From Musa acuminata AAA Group (lineage: Eukaryota > Streptophyta > Magnoliopsida > Zingiberales > Musaceae), in assembly GCF_036884655.1 (NCBI RefSeq), contig NC_088337.1, forward strand, positions 31,598,501 through 31,662,500: 64,000 bases of DNA. Reading direction: 5' to 3'. The position numbers were made by a program, and so were the translations under genes. Below are positions 49,146-60,434 of the stretch, piece by piece. The notes under the pieces are model-generated. The model saw only the letters and a list, made by a program, of their open reading frames with translations, did no database searches and was not told the origin of the DNA. Within the stretch, counting starts at the first letter, position 1, and each line of letters begins with the position of its first letter.

Positions 49146-49344
49146 CTAATTATCATAACTTAAGTCAGTCAAAAATTTAAAAGAATTAACAATCAAAGTA
49201 ACAAAAACTTCAACAAATGACCAAATAAGATGCCTCGTATACATATGGGTAATATGCAGAGCCATCATCTTCCTTACACTGTCAATCTTTCGATCGTGAT
49301 GACAACTTTAATCTAAATAACTTACATTATAAGTATCAATAGTT

Positions 49345-49680
49345 CTTTTTACTGAATCACTCAAATTATATGATGACAACCTTACTATGAATCACACATA
49401 ATACCGACAAGTGCTTGGCTCCTTACATGACTTATATCTCACATATCTAGATATTTCATTTGTAGTCAATAAATTATCATGTGCATCAACTTTCTACTAT
49501 GCATTGTCTATAGTAAAACAAGTCTTGCGGTATTTAAAGGGGACTCTCAATCATATATTTTTTTTCGTAAACACTCATAATTTCATTTTTATACCTTCAT
49601 CGATGCTAATTAGGTATGTAACATCGATGATAAAACATCTACGTCAGCTAACATTATCTTTCTTAGAGTAAATCTAATTA
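49345..49680 (+). pseudogene. Copia-3 reverse transcriptase C-terminal fragment (copy B)
   Basis: The frame at 49411-49671 shows the YLTYLDISFVVNKLS and VLRYLKGTLNH blocks found between RT and RNase H in copia elements. The stretch pairs with a diverged copy at about 48575-48880. Confidence 0.75.
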
Positions 49681-49827
49681 GTTGTAGTTTTAAAAAATAG
49701 AAAACAGTTACAAAATCCATAATTGAAGCTAATTATCGAGTCATCGCTACCAACGCTACAGAACTCAACTGGGTAACTAATCGATTATAGAAATTTGACA
49801 TCACCTCCAAACTCAATTTTACGGGCA

Positions 49828-50048
49828 TGATAAAAGATCATAATAAAATCAAATACGAAATAACATCTTTACAATTTTTTACCTCCTCAATTAATCTATA
49901 ATTTGATGATTAATTATAAATTTAAATAATTAACATGATTGAATAATTTAAGTATATGATTAAGAAAAATCTTTCGATCAAACTCGGTATAAATAAGTAT
50001 CATCAAATAAAATTATTCCTCTTCAGAATAACTTTTTTCCATTCTACA
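49828..50048 (+). repeat. 3' LTR of copia-3
   Basis: About 221 bp, from TGATAAAAGATCAT to CATTCTACA. GTATAAATAAG near 50000 is a possible promoter remnant. Confidence 0.75.
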
Positions 50049-51243
50049 CCGACATCCTCCGTATCATCGTGCTAAACGCTTATACTCTGCTCTTCACTTG
50101 GTGGATGGAGGAGTAGTACATCTGCCAGAGAGTCTGCATCTTGTGGGTGGGAGACAGAAGCCATAATATGTTGCAAACATCAGCCAACTAATTAGAATAG
50201 TTTTCTGATTCATACTCTGTCATGCATTTTTATTGCTAGCTGGACTTCAGCATCGTCTAAGATTAAATTATTTGCAGAATAAAATGCGTGGGATAAATCC
50301 ATCTTTCCCATCCATTGTGTTCAACCCAACCTACAAAATCCAACATATGTACAACAATTAGGTGAACTGTCTAATACAGAATAGTTCAACCTATCATCCT
50401 CACTTCCAACTCCTGCCAAGTCGAAGCTGATGAATGAATGAAGTCGATAAGAGTATACCCGTGAGGGATGTTTGGAGGCATTCACAACTCAGAGTGGCAA
50501 AGAAGATCCAAATCGGAACACGCGTCGCATTGGCACACCCAAACAGCTCCCCCTCGACTTCACTTCAGATTCCTCTCCCTCTTTCGGCGTTACCCCACTC
50601 TCCTACTTTTAACTCTCCCTTAGCATTTGGTTCCAAGTTTCTGCTTGCTCTTTGTGCATGCATATGCATATGCATGAAGCAGTACTTCACTAGCACTACG
50701 AGCTCCATCGCTACAGGACGCCAGCATCGTTCGTCTCACTCACGGTACTGACTCTAAGCAGACTGCCGGTAAACCGATGCTATGTGAATGTTTGTAAGCG
50801 AAAAGACCATCATGTAGTGGTGGGAATGGGTTTCGTGAGTCATAATTGGGCTTCAATTATTGCAGCAGGTGCATCTCCGTTCCCAGTGGGCCAAGCAGTC
50901 AGCAGTTTGATGGGGAATGCGATGTCGACCTCACTGACACTTTGTGCTGGCTATCCATTATTCCGTGGGAGCTCATCCCATGCTTTCTCAGGTAACAGCA
51001 AGACTGCATGCGTGATGTAACAAAATAATGATTGGATTGTTAGCTAATATTGCAATTCATCCCCGCGAAAGGTTTCTATCAGCAATGATGTTTAGCTTTC
51101 TGTAACAGCTGACGTAGGCAAAGTAATCTACGATACCTCAACATCGTGTCGGACTTGCCCTATTATATTCTATCGAAGCTACTCCTCCGGGCGTTTCCGG
51201 AAGAGGCCGGAGGAAGGGAAGCGCGGGGGTGGAACAAAGAAAG
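50049..51243. other. Upstream region of the HLH/ACT-like gene
   Basis: No gene recognised. It becomes GC-richer near 51180-51240, next to the start codon at 51244. ATATGCATATGCATATGCAT-like repeats occur near 50660-50680. Confidence 0.45.
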
Positions 51244-53007
51244 ATGACATCCAGAGATCAAAAGAAGTCTGTCTTGCATGAGAAGCTGCAGCTGCTTCGA
51301 TCTGTCACCAACTCCAGCGCAGTAATACGCTTAATTTTCTCGATAATTGTTGTATCTTGTTGATGTATTTGTGCTGCTGCATCTCCATCATGTTTGAAAG
51401 TCCTCCTACCATTTTCTGACTCCTTATTTCGCACTGTAATTTATCGAATGACATCCGATCGTTCTCTTCCATTTGCAAGCTGCAAAACCTACTGTCATCC
51501 TATAGTTCCTTACTGCTAACTTCTGACATGGTCCCTTTTCCATCCTCCTCTTCTATTAGAGCATGGAGTGGATGGAAACCCATACGAGTCGATCGATCCA
51601 AATGTATCGAACTCATTTATGCCATCTAGACCAAGAACTGCAATTAATTTGAGAATAATTGGAAGCACAAACAAATTACTTCAACATCTAAACTGTACAG
51701 TTATCCTTTAAAAGGTACCTTAGTACTGATCGCAGATACTGTCGTTCTTTTATTCTCAGATTTCATGTACTTGTGGTATTACACTTTGCCGCATCATCTA
51801 ACGCTCTCCCCGTACATAGCTAAGCAAAGCTTCTATTATAGTGGACGCGTCAAAATACATCCAAGAGCTGAAGCAAAAGGTGGAAGCATGCAAACGAGAT
51901 CTCGCGGAGGAAAGCTCCCTCCCCATGGTACTCTCCGGTAGTAGGCTATATGAACCTGGAAGAACTCACGGTTGGCCTGGTTTCACTTCTCTACAATATC
52001 CCTGCAGGTTACTGTCGAAACCCTAGAAAAGGGTTTCTGGATCAATGTATTCTCCGACAAGAACTGCCCGGGCATGCTTATCTCCGTTCTTCAGGCATTC
52101 CAGGAACTTGGTCTTGATGTGCTGGATGCGACCGTCTCCTCCGCCGACTCATTTCGTCTTGAAGCTGTTGGAGGAGAAGTAAGCAGATAAATTCCATCAC
52201 CAGGCTTCGAGTATACTCCACACATGAGCATGCTAATGCATCTCTCATCCTCATATATAATAATACACAAGTAACTAAGGTGACTGATGTTCAAGCTGTG
52301 CTCCTCCAGTAATGATCTACACATAGACACTGTGCTCTCTCGCTACATGCATAAACGCATTCATTGATTTGTCTGCTTGTGTAGTATATGTTTGATGTAG
52401 CTTTCTTCTCCTGCATAATTATGTGTATCTACAGAGGTGTGCAGACCACACTGCTCCTTTCTCATCAATCCGGTAATACAAGATAGATATATAAGAAGGT
52501 TTCCACACTCTTACATGCATTAACATGTATTTGAACAAGATACATGGCATCAAGTCCAAAAGAATTGGTCACTGTGCATAGTCCTACTGCAAACTATATC
52601 TCGAAGTGGAGATAGGATCTATATTAGGGTTTATCATGTCCCAATTTTGTTTGAGTGATGTTTAGTTACGTTCGATATCGACATGAAACAATACTTCACA
52701 TTTGACTTATAATTGGTCTATGTATATATATCATATATAGTCTTAAAACAAAGCATATGAAGAAAGAAACTCCGAAGCGCATGCATTATTAATTTGCATA
52801 TAATGTGAAAAATACAAGAATAATGATAGAGGTCGAATTCTGCATAGTGAGTGAACTATTGAGAATACAATGCTGAATTCTGAGATTTCATTTCAAAAGG
52901 CATTCATCCTTCTCTTTTTCTTTTAGCAGCCGCAGAATGAGAGCGTGGATGCACAGATGGTGAGGCAAGTGGTGGTGCAAGCTATTAAGAAGTGTATGGG
53001 AAGTTAA
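51244..53007 (+). CDS. Small HLH protein with ACT-like domain (bHLH-related, At3g56220/At2g40435 type)
   Basis: Four exons: 51244-51321, 51820-51927, 52008-52178 and 52927-53007. They join to 438 nt, or 145 residues, with all junctions phase 0. Residues about 10-62 form a helix-loop-helix (LHEKLQLLRSVTNSSA, then ASIIVDASKYIQELKQKVE). A basic region with the DNA-contacting His-Glu-Arg is absent. Residues about 63-120 form an ACT-like domain (VTVETLEKGFWINVFSDKN, NCPGML, GLDVLDATVS). The family resembles small Arabidopsis transcription-regulator-like proteins; from memory, At3g56220 and At2g40435. It probably dimerises with other bHLH proteins and may modulate them; that is inference. The final acceptor is TTTTAGCAG, a tandem NAGNAG site that can add or omit one Gln. 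Confidence 0.82.
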
Positions 53008-53930
53008 GCAACGAGCAAAACCAGAAGGAGAATGGAGGAGCAAAAGGGTCTCTAAAAGATGGGAGAAAAATAGTAGAACAGAATTGTGCAGCTTTCTCCA
53101 AAGTGCAAGCGAGCATATAAATTGTTTCTATTGTTTTCTGTCATTCTGCCTTCCAATATCTGCAACCAAAAAAAGCAGTCTTTTACTGTCTCAAAGGAAC
53201 ACATATAATGATGGATTGTGTATATAAATAAGTAGATAGCAGAAATAATTAATTACTAATATTTTATGCATTATCGGATGCTTGGTTTTTGTTCTGACAT
53301 CCTAATTCATATTGTCCTGATTTAAAACTTTTAATGCGATATATGTAGTTATTAAAAAATATTCATGTGTAAGATAAAAATAGTAAATAGTTAAAGAAAA
53401 TATAATTAACATGAAAATAAGGAAGCGATAAAAACTTAAATTTATGGATCAAATTTAATATATGTCATCTGACTCCTCTAAATCCTTTTTCGATGTTCAC
53501 ACAAACTGAATGGCAAAAAGGTTTTCGTAGATATCGATTTTGCCGAGTCAGTTTTGAATCACAATTAACCATTATCACGATAGAGTTTCGATTCTCCATG
53601 TTTGATAGGCTCTCCCTGTAACATTTGCAACAAATTTGTTTAGAGATTTTATACCTGGTATTTGGCACATCATGCTATTTAAGCTCTAATTAAAGATGCT
53701 GCCCAATGTACTCCTAATGTACTAAGATTACTTACACGCTAAAGCATGATAATGGCCTTTATTTATGCTGTCAAATGTCCGCATACATGCGTGGGTAAGC
53801 AAAGCAGGAACCAAAAGTTATACATTTATGATTAAATAAAAAAAATAAACTAATTTTTCGATTGTGCACCTCTGAGATTACGAAGGAGTTGATTCATAAT
53901 TGATCAAAGTTTGGGGTTAGAAAGTTAACA
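53008..53930. other. Convergent 3' spacer between HLH/ACT-like and RPC4 genes
   Basis: Contains the presumed 3' UTRs of both genes. AT-rich, with no further gene or element recognised. Confidence 0.5.
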
Positions 53931-56409
53931 TCAATCAAGATCATCGATGGAGTCCAACAAAGCATCGATATCCGGGGTCACCACGGCGCGCCTGTCGATC
54001 TCCCCGAGTACACAACAGCGCTTGTCTTTAGTATTAATAGCTACGACATCTTGAGCGAATGAACCGCATAAACCAGGAGAAACCTGCAAAGAAGAAATTG
54101 AATCCTAATTAGCAAGCAGGGCTAACATATCAGCTGCTTGGAAAAGAATACAAGCAACAAAAAATGCAACTCACATCAAACAGTGTATCTCCTAGCTTCA
54201 TCTTGACTTTCCCACTCTTGTAGACCAATAGTTTACCCATAAACCCCGGTTGCAGCTCCTCCAATTTGCAGCCCTTCTTCGATGCACGGTCTATCTTGCC
54301 TGCAGCATCTTTAGTGTTTGTGGTTGCAGCAGGTTGCTTTAGCACTGGAAGGTTTGCAGGAAACTGAAAGAAGAGCATTTGTGTTTCTTCCCTCTTCTCC
54401 TGCCATGATCGTCATTGAGATGCTAATGAGAGCAATGCATCCGGAAGAGTATGAGCTATGCTAAAAATTCATACCATCAGACCAAGTTCCCCGGCTGAAT
54501 CAATTTGAGTTTCATCCATACCCAAGCTTGCTGAAGCCTCCCCAAATTCCTCTTCATCAAGAATTTCTGAAACAAACCGGGCACAGCTGAAAAGTCTCTC
54601 CTTGCTGCATGATTGTGTAAAGTACAGTGGAACCAATTTTTACCTGGGTTCCCAGAGTAGGGCCTTCTTAGGGGAAGTGTGGAAGGATAGTATGAATGAT
54701 CATAATCCTGTTAAGAGACAAAACAGGAGAACTATGATGTCACTTATAAAGAATGATTTGGTGGAAGTAATGCTACTTTACTCACCCAAGGCTCGACATA
54801 TTCTTTCTCAAATTTCTGTACATCAAGGCCATCTACATACCCCGGAATTAAAAAAAAAAAAAAAACTGTTCAATGACTTGTTAGGGCAGATCAAAGAGAC
54901 ATGAATTCATGATCAAAACGGCACCTGAATCTTGGATTCCTGTACCACGACCCTTGGGAAATGACCTTGCTAACGAGGAACTTCCATGGCCAAATGCTAC
55001 TTCTGACGGGCCAACTGCAATGAACAAACAGATAACTGGACTTTAAAAAAAAAACAGTCAGCATTGAGAATCCTGTGATCACAGACTCACATTTTAAATA
55101 TTCTGCAGAAGAAATATCAGTAAACCCTATGAATTAAAAAGAACATTCTATGTGAATTATGTCATTTTGTGGCAACTGAATAGTGAGGAGGTTTTCAGGC
55201 CTTTGATCTTAATCTGTGGGCAACTTGTACATATTAAATAATATTGAATGTTCTGTACATCACTGAGGAAACTGCACTATGAAAAACCGTATATTTCAAT
55301 CCAATTATGAATATAACTCGTAGAGGGCAACAAGATAATGAATTGTGCATTTAGGTCCAATAATATAAAAAACAACTCATATTTGAGAGCTTTCCAACTC
55401 ACAGAGAGACTTCTCATGCCCAACTCATAGGTCTAATAATAAAAAAACAAGGTACATTTTTCTATATGTGGCTTTTGCTTGCACCCGGAATGATTCATTT
55501 CTCATAGAGGAAAAGAATGTTTCTAATTTACAAGGTGGAAGTAATTATAAGAATGATTGTGTCTTCTTCACAAAACAGAGGTATCATAAGGCTGCTTATG
55601 TGCCAATTTATTACGTTCCATATTGTGCAACTTCTTGCTTGCACATGAGATGCTCTACTCTAAATAGAGCAAAAAAAAGAAAAGGCTTTCTTGAAGCATT
55701 ATGACATAGGAAAATTAAAATTTAGGAATTAAAGCTTACAATTAATATAAGAATGTCATGACATTTTCTTTTTTAGAAAAGGAATGAAACCATTTGTTCT
55801 CTAAAGCATGTCAGTCGATGAAAAGAAACTACTAAGAGAATATGTTTTTTTGGAGAATATACCCAAGGCAGATTAAAATAGAGTCCTTTAAGAACCGGAG
55901 TTGAGTAATTTGTCTTACAGAAAGTTGATTTGAGTATCTCTAACCTTTTCTATCACTCTTAGGAAATCTCCTCATGAGACCATCGTTAGCCTGCTAAGAC
56001 ATGGCTCCAATCAAACAAAGAAATTATCGTAAAAAGGGCAGGGCGGACAGCTTCAAGTGGCTGAAATATTAATTAATAATTACCTTCGCATGGTTAAGCT
56101 TTGAGAGCAGTTCCTTATCAACAACATCATCCTTGGTTTCAGGTGTTTCCCTACAAGCAAGCATCATGTAAGTTCCAGGAAATGCATTAAAAATATAGTG
56201 CTTTCAATAATTTACACCATACGTTTTAGTTGTGAGAGGCTTTGGTGCCTTCCGAGGACGTATCTTAGGGGTGAACTTCATCTGCTTAAAGGAAATAAAC
56301 ATATAAACAATCTAAACTCAGCGACTGATCATTAACAGCATCACAGGGGAAAAAGAGCGAACACCTTTCGAGCAGGAAATTTTGGAAGGCCGTCCTGTTC
56401 TCCCTTCAT
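53931..56409 (-). CDS. RPC4: DNA-directed RNA polymerase III subunit RPC4 (POLR3D/Rpc53 homologue)
   Basis: Ten coding exons on the minus strand: 56409-56365, 56281-56223, 56150-56084, 55990-55945, 55014-54925, 54832-54786, 54707-54644, 54566-54475, 54363-54175 and 54083-53931. They join to 852 nt, or 283 residues, in frame. The N-terminus has the basic KFTPKIRPRKAPKP block of plant RPC4. Further conserved pieces are VAFGHGSSS, YPSTLPLRRPYSG, the C-terminal GFMGKLLVYKSGKVKMKLG and CCVLGEIDRRAVVTPDID, ending in DDLD. RPC4 pairs with RPC5 in the Pol III TFIIF-like subcomplex, which aids initiation and termination on tRNA and 5S genes in the nucleus. Exon 4 follows TAGCAG, another in-frame tandem acceptor. 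A 5' UTR intron is likely upstream of the ATG. Several exons are under 70 bp. Confidence 0.9.
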
Positions 56410-57239
56410 GTTATATCTTCTAAGATTCTGAAGAAAAGCAGAGAAAGTTACAGGAATCTGAATAACGTAAGCATAGACATTAAAGATTCAAAAGACAGTG
56501 ATAACATCAAAATTGTTTGATCTATATCGTATTTATCAACACGTAAAGATGCACAAGTTTCCGACAGGTTTTTGATTCTGCATCAAGATCGATTCAATTA
56601 TCTAACATGCAAGGACCGACAATAGGATTTCTTTAGCATTGTTCTAGGAAGAACTGATCTTTAGGAGAAGGCATACCAGAAGAAGAAGTTGCGGTCGATG
56701 ATATGGGAAAGAAGAGATCGAAAGAGGCGGCGTGGCTTCCTCCCACCGAACAACAAAGTGATGCGGAGGGAAGGGTTTATGGTTATATGGACTTCGTGGG
56801 ATGGGTTGCTACAGGGAATTCGGTATACTTCATCGCGGGACCCATTAACTTTGGCTTATCACTGTCGTCTCCGGCTTGATCGGGGAATTCACGTAGGGTC
56901 CCGAGAGGCCGTGGACAACAGAACTGGGTCAAGATTAAACTTGGACAAGAGCTGGGCCGATCACCCTACCGTCTTCTGTAGCACGGCCCGAAGATGCGTG
57001 ATACTGATGGGCCAACGCAGTAGGTTGCCCCTCGATAACTTCACTGGGCTCTCGGTCTCTCAAATTACCTCGTCTCGTCCCGTGTACTCCTCGTCTACCT
57101 CCTCCTCGCCTCTCACTTCAAGGCCGGACACCCCTCCCACTCCCACGCCCACGTCCCGCCTCCTCTTCCGTTACTCGGAGGACTCGTCTCCGTTTATCCG
57201 CTGGAAGATGTCTCCGGATCAAGGCCTGCGTAAAATTTC
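56410..57239. other. RPC4 5' region and adjacent GC-rich DNA
   Basis: Holds the RPC4 5' UTR and promoter. A plus-strand open frame at 56689-57288 (199 codons) runs through it, but its composition looks like promoter and remnant sequence and I see no domain. 57060-57235 could be the degraded front of the PPR fragment that follows. Confidence 0.4.
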
Positions 57240-57470
57240 AATACTGACGTGTGTGTGTTCGTTGAGACCAGTTTGGTCTCTTTGGTGAAACATGCTCAGA
57301 TGTTGTTTGAGGATATGCCTGTGAAAAATGTTGTCTCTTGGACTGGATCATTAGTGCGTATAATGGTGACGAGAGGCTGGAAGAGGCGCTTGACACGTTC
57401 AGAAGCATGTTGGATATGTGTTTGAGGCCAAATAGTTTCACTTTAGTCAAGATACTGACTGCTTGTTTTT
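57240..57470 (+). pseudogene. PPR protein gene fragment, frameshifted
   Basis: Translation gives a PLS-class pentatricopeptide stretch: DVCVFVETSLVSL, then MLFEDMPVKNVVSWT. A +1/-1 frame change at about 57345 leads into SAYNGDERLEEALDTFRSML and FTLVKILTAC. About nine residues normally present between SLVSL and the MLF block are missing. No intact gene surrounds it. PPR proteins bind organellar RNA; this copy cannot. It lies head-to-head with RPC4 and is followed at once by an AAC-repeat tail. Confidence 0.8.
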
Positions 57471-57486
57471 GGTCACTTTGGTCGAT

Positions 57487-57525
57487 AACAACAACAACAA
57501 CAACAAAGCCGTAAGTCCCAACTAT
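57487..57525 (+). repeat. (AAC)n-tailed retroposon-like sequence
   Basis: AACAACAACAACAACAACAA is followed by AGCCGTAAGTCCCAACTA. This combination resembles a tail sequence I recall as common to plant non-LTR retroelements, but the element itself is not otherwise visible. The identification is tentative. Confidence 0.4.
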
Positions 57526-59860
57526 CGAGATATACTAGAGTCAACATGTGTGCTAAACGCGGAAGAATGAAGAAGGCTCGCATAATTATCCAGATGTCCT
57601 AGAGTGCAATGATCTATTGCATTGTGGTGCATCAGTTCTCCTGTTGGGTTGTAAAATTTGTACAGCTGCAAGGAGTAAGTGGGTTACATACAAGAGGTTG
57701 GACTTACAGTTTTATCTCCATTATCCATTACATTATACATCTGCATGATCTGTTACTGAACTCCCAACCATAGACATCGGTGCCATGTGCAAGGCCTTTT
57801 GTTCGATTAAATCATACTTGCCAGCCAAAGCCGGTTGATTTATAAATACCAGGATTAGTACAACTACCTTATTGTCATATCATGCATTGTTATCTTACAA
57901 TGTACATCCATGGTTAACTCTGTGTTATTTGTTCTCTTTGTTTAACTACAGATTCATGTCGTTGACTCCTCGTTCGTGAGCCAAACAAGACCTGGTGAGC
58001 CACACCACAAATAGCCAACTCATTAGGACATGCATGCACCAATCTTTTATTTTGATGGGTAAAAGTGTTCAGGTACATCATCTGCTATTCAGATTTCTTG
58101 CACCGTTTGTTCTACTTACTTGATCTGGCTCTACTCAGAAAATATTTGCTGTGCATTTCATCTTAGTGCAATTTTTTTTTAACTGAATCTTTTGCATGAA
58201 AAAGAAAAAATTTCAACTGTTTTATAGTGCCCAAAATTTAGAGCAATGGGATTCAAGTACTTATTCACCCTTCTTGTAGCACATTGTATGCTAAATTTGA
58301 TAAGGGGAATACAAATAAAGAAATCACTCATTTTTATCAAGTACGGAAATGGTACTAGCTCGGTCATATTTTAATAAACCTCTCTTTGGTACTTAGTGTC
58401 GTCGGCATTAGTTTTGGCATTTCATTAGCACCCTGACTCTCATAAATGATTAAAGAAAGAGTTCCATACTGTGAGAATGTAGCATGACAGCTAGTTGAAG
58501 GAACAATAGGTTTTGGAAGTAGTAAACAAGTATGTCACAACCATCAATACACTTCTTAGTTGTCACAGTGATTTTTACGCATACATGCACCGAATATTAA
58601 CTACAAAAGCAATTCTTTTGGCATCGAAATTTTAAAGAATCCATAGAAACAAATTGACTCAGGGTTATTATAATTAACCATCGCTTGGCAAGGAATCAAA
58701 TTAGCTGTAGCTGACAACCCTTGGTATTAAATTCTGCCTCCCTGCTTCTGAGCTAGGAAAACCTACACCGTTCAGGAATTAAACATGATCACTTCTTGTT
58801 TTTGCATATGATTGATCATTCTAACAAGTAAGCTATGCCAAATGTCGAGAGATAGCAACCTAAACACTAAATCTAACATCAGACTGATTAGGTGCTCTGT
58901 GTGCAATCATCGAGCAGAAGCTTATGTTTTGCAGGCTCTTTAACATTGTGGTTGAAGGGCAATCTGCTGCATTGCGATGATCCCCAATATCATATCAGAA
59001 GCCATGGATGCTTGCACATGGTCACCATATTAATTAAGATTTGATAACTTTGAACTTGGGAGAGAAGTCCATGCTTCCATGGATTCCTAATGAAAGATTA
59101 AACATGGTCAGATCTGTCCACTTGCGATCAAACAAAATATATGGGCCACTAGGTGACCATACCTTCATTATCTATTCCTAAAAGGACAGTACCTTGATCA
59201 GGACTTCTTTGAGGCCAAACAAAAGCTAATCTTATCAACCTTGTTGGCCAGTTAAAGGTGTGAGAGAACTGTTGTTAGTCTCATCGATATGCAACATCTT
59301 AATTAAGGTGGAAATATGGCTTTCCGATAACAATTCTTTTTTTTTTTCCCTTTATCTTTAGCAACTGTTTTACTACTTTTTCCAAGAGAATAGAAGAATA
59401 GCAACAATGTTTTCAACATTAAATTTGATGACAATATATGCAATAACGTATTTTAGTCTGAAGAAAATATATGCAGTGACTGATATGAAAAGATCGGATT
59501 TTGTAATAAGAAATGGATTCGTTTCTTGGTTCTCTCCAGGATGATGTGGTTGCTGTTTCTCCATCCACCTCTTCGCCATGCCCAGCAAAGAGTTCATACT
59601 GTGTTATGTATCTCAAGCCAAAAAGTAATCTCCTCTCTTGTCATCATCTCATAACACTTGTATTTGTTACATAATGATAAAGATTATGATAGTATGGTTC
59701 AAAGGGAGTAAAGTTTCTCTTTCATTTCGCTCCAACGGATGTGTCTTTTGTTCTCTGAAGAATAGATTACAAAAAGGATTCACAACTTCCACTCGTTTCC
59801 ATCAAGTGGGAGGAAAAAGATGAAGTGATCACGATTATGTGTATATCCACATAAGAATAA
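57526..59860. other. Intergenic region
   Basis: AT-rich, with no recognised gene, LTR or tRNA. The 59340s contain a T-run. Probably includes distal 3' flank of the PADRE gene on its right side. Confidence 0.4.
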
Positions 59861-59884
59861 GAGAGAGAGAGAGAGAGAGAGAGA
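59861..59884. repeat. (GA)n microsatellite
   Basis: About 24 bp GA run, 50 bp beyond the stop codon of the minus-strand PADRE gene, so probably in its 3' UTR. Confidence 0.9.
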
Positions 59885-59934
59885 AGCAGCAAGCCATGCT
59901 CCACCACCCACATGCTGAAGCGAAAAATCTTATC

Positions 59935-60387
59935 TCAGACTTCTGATATGCTCTCGAGACGCGGCCTCCATACGCCAACCCGCCCACTCCGCCGGCGGCG
60001 GTGACATGCCTTCTTCTCCGAGACGATCGCTGAGAGGCGGTCGTTGTCATGGTCCGACTCCTTAGCGGCCACGTCGCCACCAGTTTTCTGGTGCCTCTTC
60101 TTCTTTCTCTCTTTGCCTGCAGGGCCTGGGAATGCTGATTCGGGAATCAAGAAGTAGATATGGCCCCTCTTCAGGTCCGAGTCCGGCGACACGATCAAGA
60201 TCTTGCGGGTGACTCCCTGGGAGCACGGCTTGCTGATGATGTGGTTCGGGTTGGCTGCCAGGATCTCTCCGGCGGAGACCTGACGGCTGTACTCCTCGAC
60301 TCGGCCATTGAGATGGACGATTCGGATGACGTCCAGCGCGCCACAGGGAAGAACGCAAGCCAAACAGCATCTGAGGCTGTTCCCCAT
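59935..60387 (-). CDS. DUF4228/PADRE domain protein
   Basis: Intronless. The start is taken at MGNSLRCCLACVLPCGALDV (60387), the conserved N-terminus of this plant family; the frame itself opens 46 codons earlier. It encodes 150 residues. The N-terminal Gly-2 with following Cys residues could be myristoylated and palmitoylated, placing the protein at membranes; this is inference from sequence. The PADRE core includes IRIVHLNGRVEEYSR, ILAANPNHIISKPC and LKRGHIYFLIPES. The C-terminal half is basic and low in conservation (KERKKKRH; RRRRSGR). PADRE genes are often induced by pathogens and abiotic stress, but their biochemical role is unknown. A TATA element lies just upstream. Confidence 0.88.
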   Translation of the reverse strand: MGNSLRCCLACVLPCGALDVIRIVHLNGRVEEYSRQVSAGEILAANPNHIISKPCSQGVTRKILIVSPDSDLKRGHIYFLIPESAFPGPAGKERKKKRHQKTGGDVAAKESDHDNDRLSAIVSEKKACHRRRRSGRVGVWRPRLESISEV

Positions 60388-60426
60388 GTTCTCTGCTTCT
60401 CTTCTTGTTGCGAGACTGCTATAGGT

Positions 60427-60434
60427 TATATATA
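60427..60434 (-). promoter_or_regulatory. Probable TATA box of the PADRE gene
   Basis: TATATATA on the minus strand (TCTATATATAACC), 40 bp before the start codon at 60387. The 5' UTR would be short. Confidence 0.55.

Larger units (their letters stand above)
47995..50048 (+). mobile_element. Degenerate copia relic with short LTRs (copia-3)
   Basis: Two diverged repeats, 47995-48201 and 49828-50048, begin TGATARAAGATCAT and end TTCTACA. The first is followed by TAGTATCATAG, a decayed PBS. Between them are fragments of copia protein. 48957-49145 encodes a gag-like piece (LNSLGDKYKEF). 49411-49671 encodes an RT C-terminal piece (YLDISFVVNKL; KQVLRYLKGTL). A second diverged copy of the same RT area lies at about 48575-48880, before the gag piece. 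The flanking bases TCGAT and CCGAC share only CGA, so the target duplication is decayed at best. Total about 2.05 kb, certainly inactive. Confidence 0.75.

Noticed and set aside
56689..57288. 199-codon plus-strand frame head-to-head with RPC4
   Set aside because: No domain seen, and the composition is promoter-like. Its last part overlaps the PPR fragment in a different frame.
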